DNA of 35,201 nt, from contig JALOLH010000009.1 of the NCBI GenBank assembly GCA_025456065.1, positions 1 to 35,201 of the forward strand, written 5' to 3'. How positions within the stretch are numbered: the stretch's first letter is position 1; every line of letters starts with the position of its first letter. The notes below the pieces were generated by a model. That model made no database searches and was not told where the DNA came from. It saw only the letters and a program-made list of their open reading frames with translations. The position numbers and the translations under genes are program-made. Shown here in pieces: positions 7,966-15,439 of this stretch. Origin of the DNA: Candidatus Nanopelagicales bacterium. Its GTDB lineage: Bacteria; Actinomycetota; Actinomycetes; S36-B12; CAIYMF01.

Positions 7966-10740
7966 ATGAGCACCCGCGCGGCCGACCCGGTCCGGTCGCA
8001 GCCAGCATCGGACGACGAGGCCCTGGTCCGCTTCCGGTCCCTGTACCCGTTCGGCCTCGACCGCTTCCAGGAGCAGGCCTGCCGCGGCATCCTGGCTGGC
8101 CGCGGCGTGCTCGTGGCCGCCCCCACCGGCTCGGGCAAGACCGTGGTCGGCGAGTTCGCGGTGCACCTGGCCGTGGAGCGAGGCACCAAGTGCTTCTACA
8201 CGACGCCGATCAAGGCGCTGTCCAACCAGAAGTACAACGACCTGGTGCTGCGGTACGGGCCCGAGCAGGTCGGCCTGCTCACCGGCGACAACTCGATCAA
8301 CGGGGAGGCTGCGGTGGTCGTGATGACCACCGAGGTCCTGCGCAACATGCTCTACGCGGGTTCGCACACGCTCGGCGGACTCGCGTTCGTGGTCATGGAC
8401 GAGGTGCACTACCTCGCCGACCGTGAGCGGGGCCCGGTGTGGGAGGAGGTGATCATCAACCTCCCGGAGCACGTGGGCGTGGTGGCCCTCTCGGCCACGG
8501 TCAGCAACGCCGAGGAGTTCGGCGCGTGGCTGGCCGAGGTGCGCGGGGGCACCGACGTGGTCGTCGAGGAGCACCGGCCGGTGCCGCTGTCCCAGCACGT
8601 CCTGGCCGAGACCGCGCTGCACGACCTCTTCGTCGACGAGCGCTCCCGCGCGGTCAACCCCGAGCTGCTCCGCCTGGCCCGCAGCGAGCAGCGGATCGAC
8701 AAGGCACGGCGTGACTACCGCGACGGGGGTGGTCGGGCCGGCGGGCCGAACCGACCGGCGCCGGGGCGCCCGCGCAAGGGCGGGCGGCGCCCGCGCCCCA
8801 TGCCCGGGGCAGCCCGGCCCGACATCGTGCGAGCGCTGCAGCGCGAGCAGCTGCTGCCGTGCATCAGCTTCATCTTCAGCCGGGCCGGCTGCGAGGCCGC
8901 CGTCGAGCAGTGCCTGCACGCCGGGCTGAGCCTGACGACCCCGCAGGAGCGGGCCGAGATCCGGGAGCGCGCCCTGGCCCGGGTGGTCGACCTGCCGCCG
9001 GCCGACCTGGCCGTGCTCGGGTTCGACGGCTGGCTCGACGCCCTCGAACGGGGCATCGCGGCGCACCACGCCGGGCTGATCCCCACCTTCAAGGAGACCG
9101 TGGAGGAGCTGTTCCAGCGGGGCCTGGTCAAGGTGGTCTACGCGACCGAGACCCTGGCCCTGGGCATCAACATGCCGGCCAAGGCGGTGGTCCTCGAGCG
9201 GCTGGTGAAGTGGAACGGCGAGACGCACGCGCCGATCACGGCGGGGGAGTACACCCAGCTCACCGGCCGCGCGGGCCGGCGGGGGATCGACGTCGAGGGC
9301 CACGCGGTGGTCGTCTGGCACCCCGGGATCGACCCCTCGGCCCTGGCTGGCCTGGCCTCCACCCGCACCTACCCCCTCGTCTCCAGCTTCCGACCCTCGT
9401 ACAACATGGCCGTGAACCTCGTCGGCCAGCTCGGCCGGGCCGCCGCGCGCGAGGTCCTGGAAACCTCGTTCGCGCAGTTCCAGGCCGATCGCGGCCTGGT
9501 CGGGCTGGCCCGCCAGGTGCAGCGCAACGAGGAGGCCATCGCGGGCTACGAGGCGTCGATGCAGTGCCACCTCGGTGACTTCGGCGCGTACGCCGCGATC
9601 CGACGCGAGCTCTCCGAACGGGAGAAGGGCCTGGCCCGCGCCGGCTCGGCTGTGCGGCGCAACGAGGCGGTCGAGGCGCTCGAGGACCTGGTGCCCGGCG
9701 ACGTGATCCTCGTGCCGGCCGGGCGGCGCTCCGGACCGGCCGTGGTCCTGGACCCCGGCCTGACCCTCGGGGAGGACCCGCGGCCCTTCGTGCTCACGAT
9801 CGACCGACAGGTCCGCCGGCTGAGCGTCGTGGACTTCCCGACCCCCCCGCAGGTGCTCACCCGCATCCGCATCCCCCGGTCCTTCGCACCCCGGTCGGCG
9901 AACGCGCGCCGCGAGCTCGCGGCGACGCTGCGCAGCCGGCTCGAGGGGGTCGAGGTGCCCAAGCCGACGCGTCGGCGCGGCCACCACGACGAGGACGCCG
10001 AGCTGGCCGCGCTGCGCCACCGCCTGCGCGCCCACCCCTGCCACGGCTGCGACGAGCGCGAGCAGCACGCGCGGTGGGCCGAACGGGCCGCTCGGCTGCG
10101 TGCCGAGAACGCCGGGGTGCAGCGCCGGCTGGAGAGCCGGACCAACTCGATCGCCCGGCAGTTCGACCGGATCTGCGCGGTGCTGGCCGAGCTGGGGTAC
10201 CTCAGCGACGCCGGGGAGGCAGCCGCGGTCACGCCCGCGGGTCGGCAGCTCTCGCGGATCTACGGGGAGTCCGACCTGCTCGCGATGGAGTGCCTGCGGA
10301 CCGGGCTCTGGGCCCCGATGGGCCCCGCCGAGCTGGCCGCGGCGTGCTCGGCGCTCGTGTACGAGTCGCGCGGCGCGGACGTCGCCGGCGCGCCGCCCCC
10401 CCGGGTGCCCGGTGCCATCCGGCAGGCCCTCGACGAGACGATGCGCAGCTGGGCCCGGCTCGAGGTGGTGGAGAAGCGCCACGGCCTGCCGGGGACCCGC
10501 GCGCCCGACCTGGGCTTCGCCTGGGCGGTGCACCGCTGGGCCGGGGGCGCGACGCTGCGCACGGTGCTCGAGGGCTCGGAGCTCACGGCCGGGGACTTCG
10601 TGCGCTGGTGCAAGCAGGTGATGGACTTCCTGGGTCAGCTCGCCTCGGCGACCGGCGACCAGCAGCTGGCGCAGACCGCGCGCGCCGCCATCGACGCGAT
10701 GCGCCGTGGCGTGGTGGCGGTCACGATCGACGAGGACTGA
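7966..10740 (+). CDS. helY: HelY-type Ski2/Mtr4-like RNA helicase
   Basis: This 924-aa superfamily 2 helicase has Walker A APTGSGKT at 52-59, a DEVH box at 145-148, SAT motif III (ALSATVS) and, in the second RecA domain, YATETLALGINMPA and QLTGRAGRRGID. A low-complexity Gly/Pro/Arg insert lies between the RecA domains (around residues 255-285). The C-terminal third contains the DSHCT-like helical domain of Ski2/Mtr4 enzymes (LRTGLWAPMGPAELAAACSALVYESRG and the following region). Family members unwind RNA, and HelY-like proteins are widespread in actinobacteria; the exact physiological role is unsettled. The length is usual for the family. Start ATG follows a TAGCGT box rather than a ribosome-binding site. 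Confidence 0.93.
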   Translation: MSTRAADPVRSQPASDDEALVRFRSLYPFGLDRFQEQACRGILAGRGVLVAAPTGSGKTVVGEFAVHLAVERGTKCFYTTPIKALSNQKYNDLVLRYGPEQVGLLTGDNSINGEAAVVVMTTEVLRNMLYAGSHTLGGLAFVVMDEVHYLADRERGPVWEEVIINLPEHVGVVALSATVSNAEEFGAWLAEVRGGTDVVVEEHRPVPLSQHVLAETALHDLFVDERSRAVNPELLRLARSEQRIDKARRDYRDGGGRAGGPNRPAPGRPRKGGRRPRPMPGAARPDIVRALQREQLLPCISFIFSRAGCEAAVEQCLHAGLSLTTPQERAEIRERALARVVDLPPADLAVLGFDGWLDALERGIAAHHAGLIPTFKETVEELFQRGLVKVVYATETLALGINMPAKAVVLERLVKWNGETHAPITAGEYTQLTGRAGRRGIDVEGHAVVVWHPGIDPSALAGLASTRTYPLVSSFRPSYNMAVNLVGQLGRAAAREVLETSFAQFQADRGLVGLARQVQRNEEAIAGYEASMQCHLGDFGAYAAIRRELSEREKGLARAGSAVRRNEAVEALEDLVPGDVILVPAGRRSGPAVVLDPGLTLGEDPRPFVLTIDRQVRRLSVVDFPTPPQVLTRIRIPRSFAPRSANARRELAATLRSRLEGVEVPKPTRRRGHHDEDAELAALRHRLRAHPCHGCDEREQHARWAERAARLRAENAGVQRRLESRTNSIARQFDRICAVLAELGYLSDAGEAAAVTPAGRQLSRIYGESDLLAMECLRTGLWAPMGPAELAAACSALVYESRGADVAGAPPPRVPGAIRQALDETMRSWARLEVVEKRHGLPGTRAPDLGFAWAVHRWAGGATLRTVLEGSELTAGDFVRWCKQVMDFLGQLASATGDQQLAQTARAAIDAMRRGVVAVTIDED

Positions 10741-10801
10741 TCGCACGGCGGACGGCCGGCGCACTGCCCCGCCGACGGCCGGCGATCCCGGCCTGCGGTC
10801 A

Positions 10802-10820
10802 TCGCGACACGTTCGCGACA
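10802..10820. repeat. TCGCGACA direct repeat, possible operator
   Basis: TCGCGACA occurs at 10802-10809 and 10813-10820, 11 bp apart, so both copies face the same side of the helix. Because TCGCGA is its own reverse complement, the site can also be read as an inverted repeat with a 5-nt spacer. It lies about 60 bp upstream of the next gene and could bind a regulator. Confidence 0.4.
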
Positions 10821-10876
10821 GATTGCCGTCCGCTGGGCCTTGCCCCGGGCTCGGGTGGGACGGAAGGATCGTGGGC

Positions 10877-11395
10877 ATGGCACCCTCGGTGGGGAGCACC
10901 GCCGCGCCAGCCGCCGTTGCGCATCTCGACGTCGAGGGTCGTCGGTGTGCCGTGCGGCCGCTGCGGGGCACCGGGCTGGGCAGTGTCTGCGGGCCCGCGG
11001 CGGTCGTCGACTCCCTCGAGGCGCTGCGCACCACGACCGGGTGGCTCCCGGGGCGTGTCCTCGTCCTCGGCGAGGGCGCGCTCCAACAGGCCTGCCTGGC
11101 GCACCTCGACTCCCTGCCCGCCGGCACCTTCGCGGCGATCGTGGCGCTCACCGAGGACGTGCACGCCCTGGCCGGGCTGCGCCTGCCGGGCGGGCGCACC
11201 CCGGCGGTCGCCGTGACCCGGCCCGCCGACCGCGAGATGGTCCGGCGCGGGATTCTCATCTGCGTCACGGTGTCCGACCGGCCCGAGCAGCGCCACCCGA
11301 TCCCCGCGCCGCGCCGGCCACGGCGCCGGACCGCGGGCGGTACCACCCGTAGCCGGGTGCCCGGCACGATCGACCTGCGCGGCAGCACGGGCTGA
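10877..11395 (+). CDS. hypothetical protein, 172 aa
   Basis: I do not recognise this protein. The central part (about residues 14-125) alternates hydrophobic strands and helices (VDSLEALRTTTGWLPGRVLVLG, GTFAAIVALTEDVHALAGLRLP, TPAVAVTRPADREMVRRGILICVTV), compatible with a small alpha/beta domain. The C-terminal 45 residues are Arg/Pro rich and probably disordered or nucleic-acid binding. There is no signal peptide, membrane segment or cysteine motif. ATG 10877 is chosen; GTG 10871 two codons earlier is an alternative. An AAGGAT sequence lies just upstream and could be a -10 box or a weak Shine-Dalgarno. Codon composition matches its neighbours, so it is probably real. Confidence 0.6.
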   Translation: MAPSVGSTAAPAAVAHLDVEGRRCAVRPLRGTGLGSVCGPAAVVDSLEALRTTTGWLPGRVLVLGEGALQQACLAHLDSLPAGTFAAIVALTEDVHALAGLRLPGGRTPAVAVTRPADREMVRRGILICVTVSDRPEQRHPIPAPRRPRRRTAGGTTRSRVPGTIDLRGSTG

Positions 11396-11412
11396 CCACC
11401 GCTGACCCGGAG

Positions 11413-11513
11413 GCGTCGCACCGCCGCAGCACCGCCTCAGCCGCCGTCCCACCGCCGCAGTCGCGGTCCGACCGCCGCCACCCGACCGCCGACCGTCGCG
11501 GTCCGACCGCCGC
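11413..11513. repeat. C-rich low-complexity repeat, 3' side of exonuclease gene
   Basis: The region between the 172-aa gene and the exonuclease stop (11396-11598) is built of CCGCCGC-type units. It contains a 19-bp direct repeat (GTCGCGGTCCGACCGCCGC at 11460-11478 and 11495-11513). The 16-mer GCGTCGCACCGCCGCA at 11413-11428 recurs exactly at 12560-12575 on the other side of the exonuclease gene. No gene is apparent here. Confidence 0.6.
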
Positions 11514-11598
11514 AGCCCGGCCGCCGCCGCGGCCCCTCACTCGCCGTCCGCGGGCCGCCGCGCCGTCCGCAGCCACCGCCGACCCTGTCGTACGGCCC

Positions 11599-12516
11599 TC
11601 AGCCGCCGTCCGCGACCTGCGCCAGGGCGTCGACGAGCCGCGCGGTCGGCGACTCCAGGTTCCAGCGCTGGGCCAGCGCGGCCAGCCGATCCGGATCCTG
11701 CGGCGTGGCCGGCAGGCGGCCGTCCACCTCCGGCAGCGGCACGTCAGCCACCCGGACCACCGCCTCGGCGCGCACCAGGTAGTCGTCGGCCGACCGCAAC
11801 GCCGCGGCGATCCCGGGGCGGATGCCGGCGTCCCCGTCGGCGAGCACCGCGCGCAGGGCCGCGAGGTCCCCGAAGCGCGTGAGCAGCCCGGCGGCCGTGC
11901 GCGCGCCCACGCCGGGGATCCCCGGCAGCCCGTCCGAGGGATCGCCGCGCAGGATCGCGAGGTCGGCGTACTGGGCCGGCGAGACGCCGTAGGCGGCCTT
12001 GACCGCTCGATCGTCGAGCACCTCGAGTCGGCGGATCCCCTTGCCGGTGTAGAGGACGCGGATGCTCGCGGCATCGTCCACCAGCTGGATGAGGTCGCGA
12101 TCGCCGGTCACCACCTCGACCGCCTCGCCGCGCGCCCCGTGCCGGCGCGCGAGGGTGCCGATCACGTCGTCGGCTTCGTACCCGGCCACCCCCGCTCTGG
12201 GGATGCCCACCGCCTCGAGCACGTCCACGATGACCGCGACCTGCGCGGCCAGGGAGGCCGGCTCGTCCTCGCCGCCGTCGTCGGCCACCCGATGCGCCTT
12301 GTAGGTCGGGAGCAGGTCGACCCGCCAGCCGGGTCGCCAGTCCTCGTCCCAGCAGGCGACCAGATGGGTCGGCCGACGGGCCACGACCAGGGCCGCGGTC
12401 ATGTCGAGGAAGCCTCGAACCGCGTTCACCGGCAGGCCGTCGGGTGCGGTCACCGACTCCGGGATGGCGTGGAAGGCCCGGAAGTAGAGGCCGGCCGAGT
12501 CGAGCAGCATCCGCAT
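11599..12516 (-). CDS. 5'-3' exonuclease (PolA N-terminal domain-like)
   Basis: The 305-aa product resembles the stand-alone FEN/5'-nuclease domain found at the N-terminus of DNA polymerase I. Metal-binding acidic clusters are visible: MRMLLDSAG, ACWDEDWRPGWR, GYEADDVIGTLA, VVTGDRDLIQLVDD and the helix-hairpin-helix region ILRGDPSDGLPGIPGVGARTAAGLL. Such enzymes remove RNA primers or 5' flaps during replication and repair. The ATG at 12516 is preceded by a CAGGAT box 8 nt away; the very next Met (two codons on) is an alternative. C-rich repeats flank the gene on both sides. Function as a nuclease is well supported; the exact cellular role is inferred. Confidence 0.88.
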   Translation of the reverse strand: MRMLLDSAGLYFRAFHAIPESVTAPDGLPVNAVRGFLDMTAALVVARRPTHLVACWDEDWRPGWRVDLLPTYKAHRVADDGGEDEPASLAAQVAVIVDVLEAVGIPRAGVAGYEADDVIGTLARRHGARGEAVEVVTGDRDLIQLVDDAASIRVLYTGKGIRRLEVLDDRAVKAAYGVSPAQYADLAILRGDPSDGLPGIPGVGARTAAGLLTRFGDLAALRAVLADGDAGIRPGIAAALRSADDYLVRAEAVVRVADVPLPEVDGRLPATPQDPDRLAALAQRWNLESPTARLVDALAQVADGG

Positions 12517-12556
12517 GGCGGCCCATCCTGCCGCACGGCCGCCCAGCCCGACGACC

Positions 12557-12787
12557 ATCGCGTCGCACCGCCGCACTCGCCGGACCCGATCGCGTCGCGC
12601 CGCCGCCCAAGCGCCCCGCCGCCGCCGCGATCGGGACTTCATCCAACTCCTGGACGGCCACAGCCGAATCGATCCAAGTTCGAGGCCGCTGGACGGCCCC
12701 GAACTTGGATCAAGTCGGCCGCCACGGTCGCCACGCCGCCCCACGATCGCGTCGCGCAGCCGCCCGGCCGCCCCACGGTCGCGTCGC
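12557..12787. repeat. dispersed GATCGCGTCGC-type repeats
   Basis: ATCGCGTCGC occurs at 12557-12566, 12589-12598 and 12746-12755, with a one-base variant at 12778-12787; each is followed by a degenerate RCMGCCGC. Copies are irregularly spaced. Together with the palindrome at 12671-12711 they fill the 319-bp gap (12517-12835) between the exonuclease and acyl-CoA dehydrogenase genes, in which I see no credible gene. Confidence 0.6.
12671..12711. repeat. 18-bp near-perfect inverted repeat
   Basis: GATCCAAGTTCGAGGCCG (12671-12688) and CGGCCCCGAACTTGGATC (12694-12711) are inverted copies with one mismatch and a 5-nt loop. The arms contain the most A/T-rich bases of the neighbourhood, unlike the C-rich surroundings. 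It could be a REP-like element, the remnant of a miniature transposable element, a protein-binding site or a bidirectional structure between the divergent genes. It is too far from either stop codon to be a terminator for them. Confidence 0.75.
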
Positions 12788-12822
12788 ACAGTCGCCCCGA
12801 CGGCATCAGGGCGGCTGCGGAG

Positions 12823-12828
12823 TAGCGT
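12823..12828 (+). promoter_or_regulatory. -10 box of acyl-CoA dehydrogenase gene
   Basis: TAGCGT lies 7 nt before the GTG at 12836, fitting a leaderless transcript. No Shine-Dalgarno sequence is visible upstream of the GTG. Confidence 0.42.
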
Positions 12829-12835
12829 GGCCGCC

Positions 12836-13987
12836 GTGATCGCACCCGTCGACCGGATCCTGCCCACCTCCGAGGCCCGCGACCTCCTCGCGCTCGCCGC
12901 CGAGCTCGCCGACCGGGAGCTGGCCACGCGGGCCCCCGCCGCCGAGGCCAGCGGGACCTTCCCCCGCGAGGTCTTCGACCTGCTCGGGCAGGCCGGCCTG
13001 CTCGCGCTGCCCTACCCGGAGGCCGTTGGGGGCGGCGGACAGCCCTACGAGGTGTACCTGCAGGTGCTCGAGGAGCTCGCCGCGCGCTGGCTGACCGTGC
13101 CGCTGGGGATCTCGGTGCACGTCCTGTCCTGCTTCCCGGTGATCGCCTGGGGCAGCGAGGAGCAGCAGGAGCGCTGGCTCCCGCAGATGCTCGGCGGCAC
13201 CACGATCGGCGCCTACTGCCTGTCCGAGCCGCACTGCGGATCCGACGCCGCCGCCCTGACCACCCGCGCCGAGCGGGACGGCGGGGTCTACCGCGTGACG
13301 GGGACCAAGGCGTGGATCACCCACGCCGGGGTCGCGGACTTCTACAACCTGCTCGTGCGCACCGGCGGACGGGGTGCCCAGGGCATCACCTGCCTGCTGG
13401 CCCCATCCGGAACCCCCGGGCTGTCCGTGGCGGCACCCGAGCAGAAGATGGGCATGAGCGCCTCGCCCACGGCGCAGGTGCTGCTCGACGGGGCCGAGGT
13501 CGACGCGGCGGATCGGATCGGCGCCGAGGGGGACGGGTTCCGGATCGCCATGCAGGCGCTGGACGCGGGTCGGCTCGGGATCGCGGCGTGCGCGGTGGGG
13601 CTGGCCCGGGGTGCCCTGGACGCCGCGGTCGCCTACGCGCGCGAGCGCCAGGCGTTCGGCCAGCCGATCGTCGGCTTCCAGGGCCTGCAGTTCATGCTCG
13701 CGGACATGGACACCCGCATCCATGCCGCACGTGCCCTGCTCCTCGACGCCGCCCGCCGCAAGGACGCCGGGCTGCCGTTCTCCATCGCGGCGGCCCGGGC
13801 CAAGCTGTTCGCGACCGACATGGCCATGTCGGTCACGACCGACGCCGTGCAGGTGCTCGGCGGGGCGGGCTACACCACCGACTTCCCGGTGGAGCGCTAC
13901 ATGCGCGAGGCGAAGGTGCTGCAGATCGTCGAGGGCACCAACCAGATCCAGCGGGTCGTCATCGGCCGGGCCCTCGCCACCGGCTGA
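12836..13987 (+). CDS. acyl-CoA dehydrogenase
   Basis: This 383-aa flavoprotein has the acyl-CoA dehydrogenase layout: an alpha-helical N-terminal domain, a beta domain (YCLSEPHCGSDAA, KAWITHAG), and the C-terminal helical domain (ARERQAFGQPIVGFQGLQF, VQVLGGAGYTTDFPVERYMREAK, IVEGTNQIQR). The Glu of VEGTNQIQ, near residue 366, is at the position of the catalytic base in short/medium-chain enzymes. It oxidises acyl-CoA to 2-enoyl-CoA with FAD, passing electrons to ETF. The similarity is to butyryl-CoA/short-chain types. It may act on four-carbon intermediates of the nearby lysine cluster (crotonyl-CoA/butyryl-CoA), but this is inferred from proximity only. GTG start follows a TAGCGT box. Confidence 0.93.
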   Translation: MIAPVDRILPTSEARDLLALAAELADRELATRAPAAEASGTFPREVFDLLGQAGLLALPYPEAVGGGGQPYEVYLQVLEELAARWLTVPLGISVHVLSCFPVIAWGSEEQQERWLPQMLGGTTIGAYCLSEPHCGSDAAALTTRAERDGGVYRVTGTKAWITHAGVADFYNLLVRTGGRGAQGITCLLAPSGTPGLSVAAPEQKMGMSASPTAQVLLDGAEVDAADRIGAEGDGFRIAMQALDAGRLGIAACAVGLARGALDAAVAYARERQAFGQPIVGFQGLQFMLADMDTRIHAARALLLDAARRKDAGLPFSIAAARAKLFATDMAMSVTTDAVQVLGGAGYTTDFPVERYMREAKVLQIVEGTNQIQRVVIGRALATG

Positions 13988-13999
13988 CGGGCAGTCGCC

Positions 14000-14005
14000 T
14001 AGGAT
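14000..14005 (+). promoter_or_regulatory. -10 box of Lrp-family regulator gene
   Basis: TAGGAT lies 8 nt before the GTG at 14014, in the short gap after the acyl-CoA dehydrogenase stop. It suggests that the regulator has its own, nearly leaderless transcript. Confidence 0.4.
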
Positions 14006-14013
14006 CGCCGAGC

Positions 14014-14451
14014 GTGGAGGACCTCGACCGCCAGATCGTGGCGCTGCTCGCCGAGGACGGGCGCATGTCCTTCACGGACCTGGGCCGCGCGACCGGCCTG
14101 TCCACCTCCGCGGTCCACCAGCGGGTCCGTCGCCTGGAGCAGCGCGGGGTGATCCGCGGCTACCGTGCCGTGGTCGACGCCGAGGCGCTCGGGCTGCCGC
14201 TGACCGCGTTCGTGTCGATCAAGGCCGTGGACCCCGTCGCCGAGGACGACGCGCCGCAGCGCCTGGCCCACATCGCCGCGATCCAGTCCTGCTACTCCGT
14301 GGCCGGCGAGGAGGCCTACATCCTCAAGGTCCGGGTCGCCTCGCCCCAGTCGCTGGAGGCCCTGCTGACCGAGATCCGGGCCGTCGCCGGTGTCTCGACG
14401 CGCACCACGGTCGTGCTCTCCACGCCGTTCGAGGACCGCCCGGTGCAGTAG
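14014..14451 (+). CDS. Lrp/AsnC-family transcriptional regulator
   Basis: The 145-aa protein has the two Lrp/AsnC parts: an N-terminal helix-turn-helix (EDLDRQIVALLAEDGRMSFTDLGRATGLSTSAVHQRVRRLEQRGVI, residues 2-47) and a RAM/AsnC ligand-binding domain with CYSVAGEEAYILKVRV in the second half. Such regulators sense amino acids as effectors. It sits between the acyl-CoA dehydrogenase and the lysine cluster and is convergent with the kamA-linked genes, so lysine or a related amino acid is a reasonable effector guess. That link is inference. Start is GTG after a TAGGAT box. Confidence 0.9.
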   Translation: MEDLDRQIVALLAEDGRMSFTDLGRATGLSTSAVHQRVRRLEQRGVIRGYRAVVDAEALGLPLTAFVSIKAVDPVAEDDAPQRLAHIAAIQSCYSVAGEEAYILKVRVASPQSLEALLTEIRAVAGVSTRTTVVLSTPFEDRPVQ

Positions 14452-14452
14452 C

Positions 14453-14464
14453 GCCCCGCGGGGC
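14453..14464. terminator. bidirectional hairpin between convergent genes
   Basis: GCCCCGCGGGGC is a perfect 12-bp palindrome filling the 13-bp gap between the stop codons of the Lrp gene (plus) and the TIM-barrel gene (minus). It could stop transcription in both directions; no T-run is present. Confidence 0.4.
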
Positions 14465-15394
14465 TCAGCGCAGCAGCGACATGGCCATCCGCCGGTAGGT
14501 GTGCCGGCGACCCCGGATCGCCATGCTGTAGGCGACCAGGTTCTCGGGCAGGGTGATCCCGAAGTACCCGCAGTCGCCGAGGTGGTGGATGTCGGTGCCG
14601 GTCATCTTCGCCATCAGGGCCAGCGCGCGGATGGTGTCGACGTCCGCGCCCTCCTGGGAGGTGCCGATGGCGGTCATGGTGAGCGCCCCGGCCCGGTGCG
14701 CGGCCTCCACCCAGCCGCGCACCTGGGCCTCGTGGCAGCCTGGCACGGTGCCCGGTGCGGGGAGCAGGACGACGTCGGCACCGGCGGCGACGAAGCCGTG
14801 GATGGTCTCCTCGTCGACGATCGCCGAGCCCGCCTCGGTCCCGCTGCCGGCGGCGTGCATCTTCCCGGCGACCAGGATCACCTCGCCGCCCACCGCCGCC
14901 CGGGTGGCGGCGATGGCCCGGGTCAACGACGCGTTGGTCACCCCCATCCCGGGGTTGCCGGTCAGGACGATCGCGTCCACGCCGAGCGCGGCGGCGCGCC
15001 GGGCGTTCTCCGGCGTCGCGAGCCGGCCGGACCTGGCCGCATCGATCATCTGGCCCGAGGTGACCAGGTCGGCCTCGGGATCCACCGGCTCGAGGTTCAC
15101 CGCGACCAGCCGGCCGGTGAGGCGCCGGATCGACCGGACCACCTCGTCGGGGGAGTCCGCGGGGACTGCCTGCACCGCCGGCGCGGTCACGTCGAGGACG
15201 TTGAGGATGACCAGGTCGGCGCCCTGGCTGGCAGCGAGCTCGGGATTGCTCACGTCGAAGACCAACGGCATCGCCGGGGCGATCACCTCAGCCGCGATCG
15301 TGCGCCCCTCCGAGCCGCGGATGGCAGCGAGCTTCTCGGTGCGCGAGTAGCCGGCCAGGTCACGTGCGGTGGCGTCGAGCAGTCGCTTGGGCAT
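14465..15394 (-). CDS. TIM-barrel-like protein of unknown function, downstream of kamA
   Basis: The 309-aa product looks like a beta/alpha barrel: repeated hydrophobic strands end in GADLVILN, VDAIVLTGNPGMGV, VILVAGKMHAAGS, GADVVLLPAPG and DIHHLGDCGY. From memory it resembles the uncharacterised family DUF7916 (N-terminus KRLLDATARDL, then SEGRTI); I could not verify this. The conserved-looking His and Asp near the ends of the strands suggest an enzyme. ATG 15394 is preferred; a GTG at 15427 would lie in the loop of a hairpin. It follows kamA on the same strand 45 bp downstream, so it may be co-transcribed and act in amino acid catabolism, but no reaction can be assigned. Confidence 0.75.
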   Translation of the reverse strand: MPKRLLDATARDLAGYSRTEKLAAIRGSEGRTIAAEVIAPAMPLVFDVSNPELAASQGADLVILNVLDVTAPAVQAVPADSPDEVVRSIRRLTGRLVAVNLEPVDPEADLVTSGQMIDAARSGRLATPENARRAAALGVDAIVLTGNPGMGVTNASLTRAIAATRAAVGGEVILVAGKMHAAGSGTEAGSAIVDEETIHGFVAAGADVVLLPAPGTVPGCHEAQVRGWVEAAHRAGALTMTAIGTSQEGADVDTIRALALMAKMTGTDIHHLGDCGYFGITLPENLVAYSMAIRGRRHTYRRMAMSLLR

Positions 15395-15417
15395 GCCGCC
15401 AGTGAACCGCCGGGCGG

Positions 15418-15437
15418 CCGTCGGCACCAGCCGACGG
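15418..15437 (-). terminator. hairpin between kamA and the TIM-barrel gene
   Basis: An 8-bp perfect stem (CCGTCGGC / GCCGACGG) with a 4-nt loop lies 2 bp after the kamA stop codon. It could attenuate transcription into the next gene or protect the kamA mRNA 3' end. No T-run follows. Confidence 0.45.
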
Positions 15438-15439
15438 GC

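Noticed and set aside
12557-12787. CRISPR-like array
   Set aside because: Repeats are only about 10-19 bp, irregularly spaced, with no constant spacers and no cas genes.
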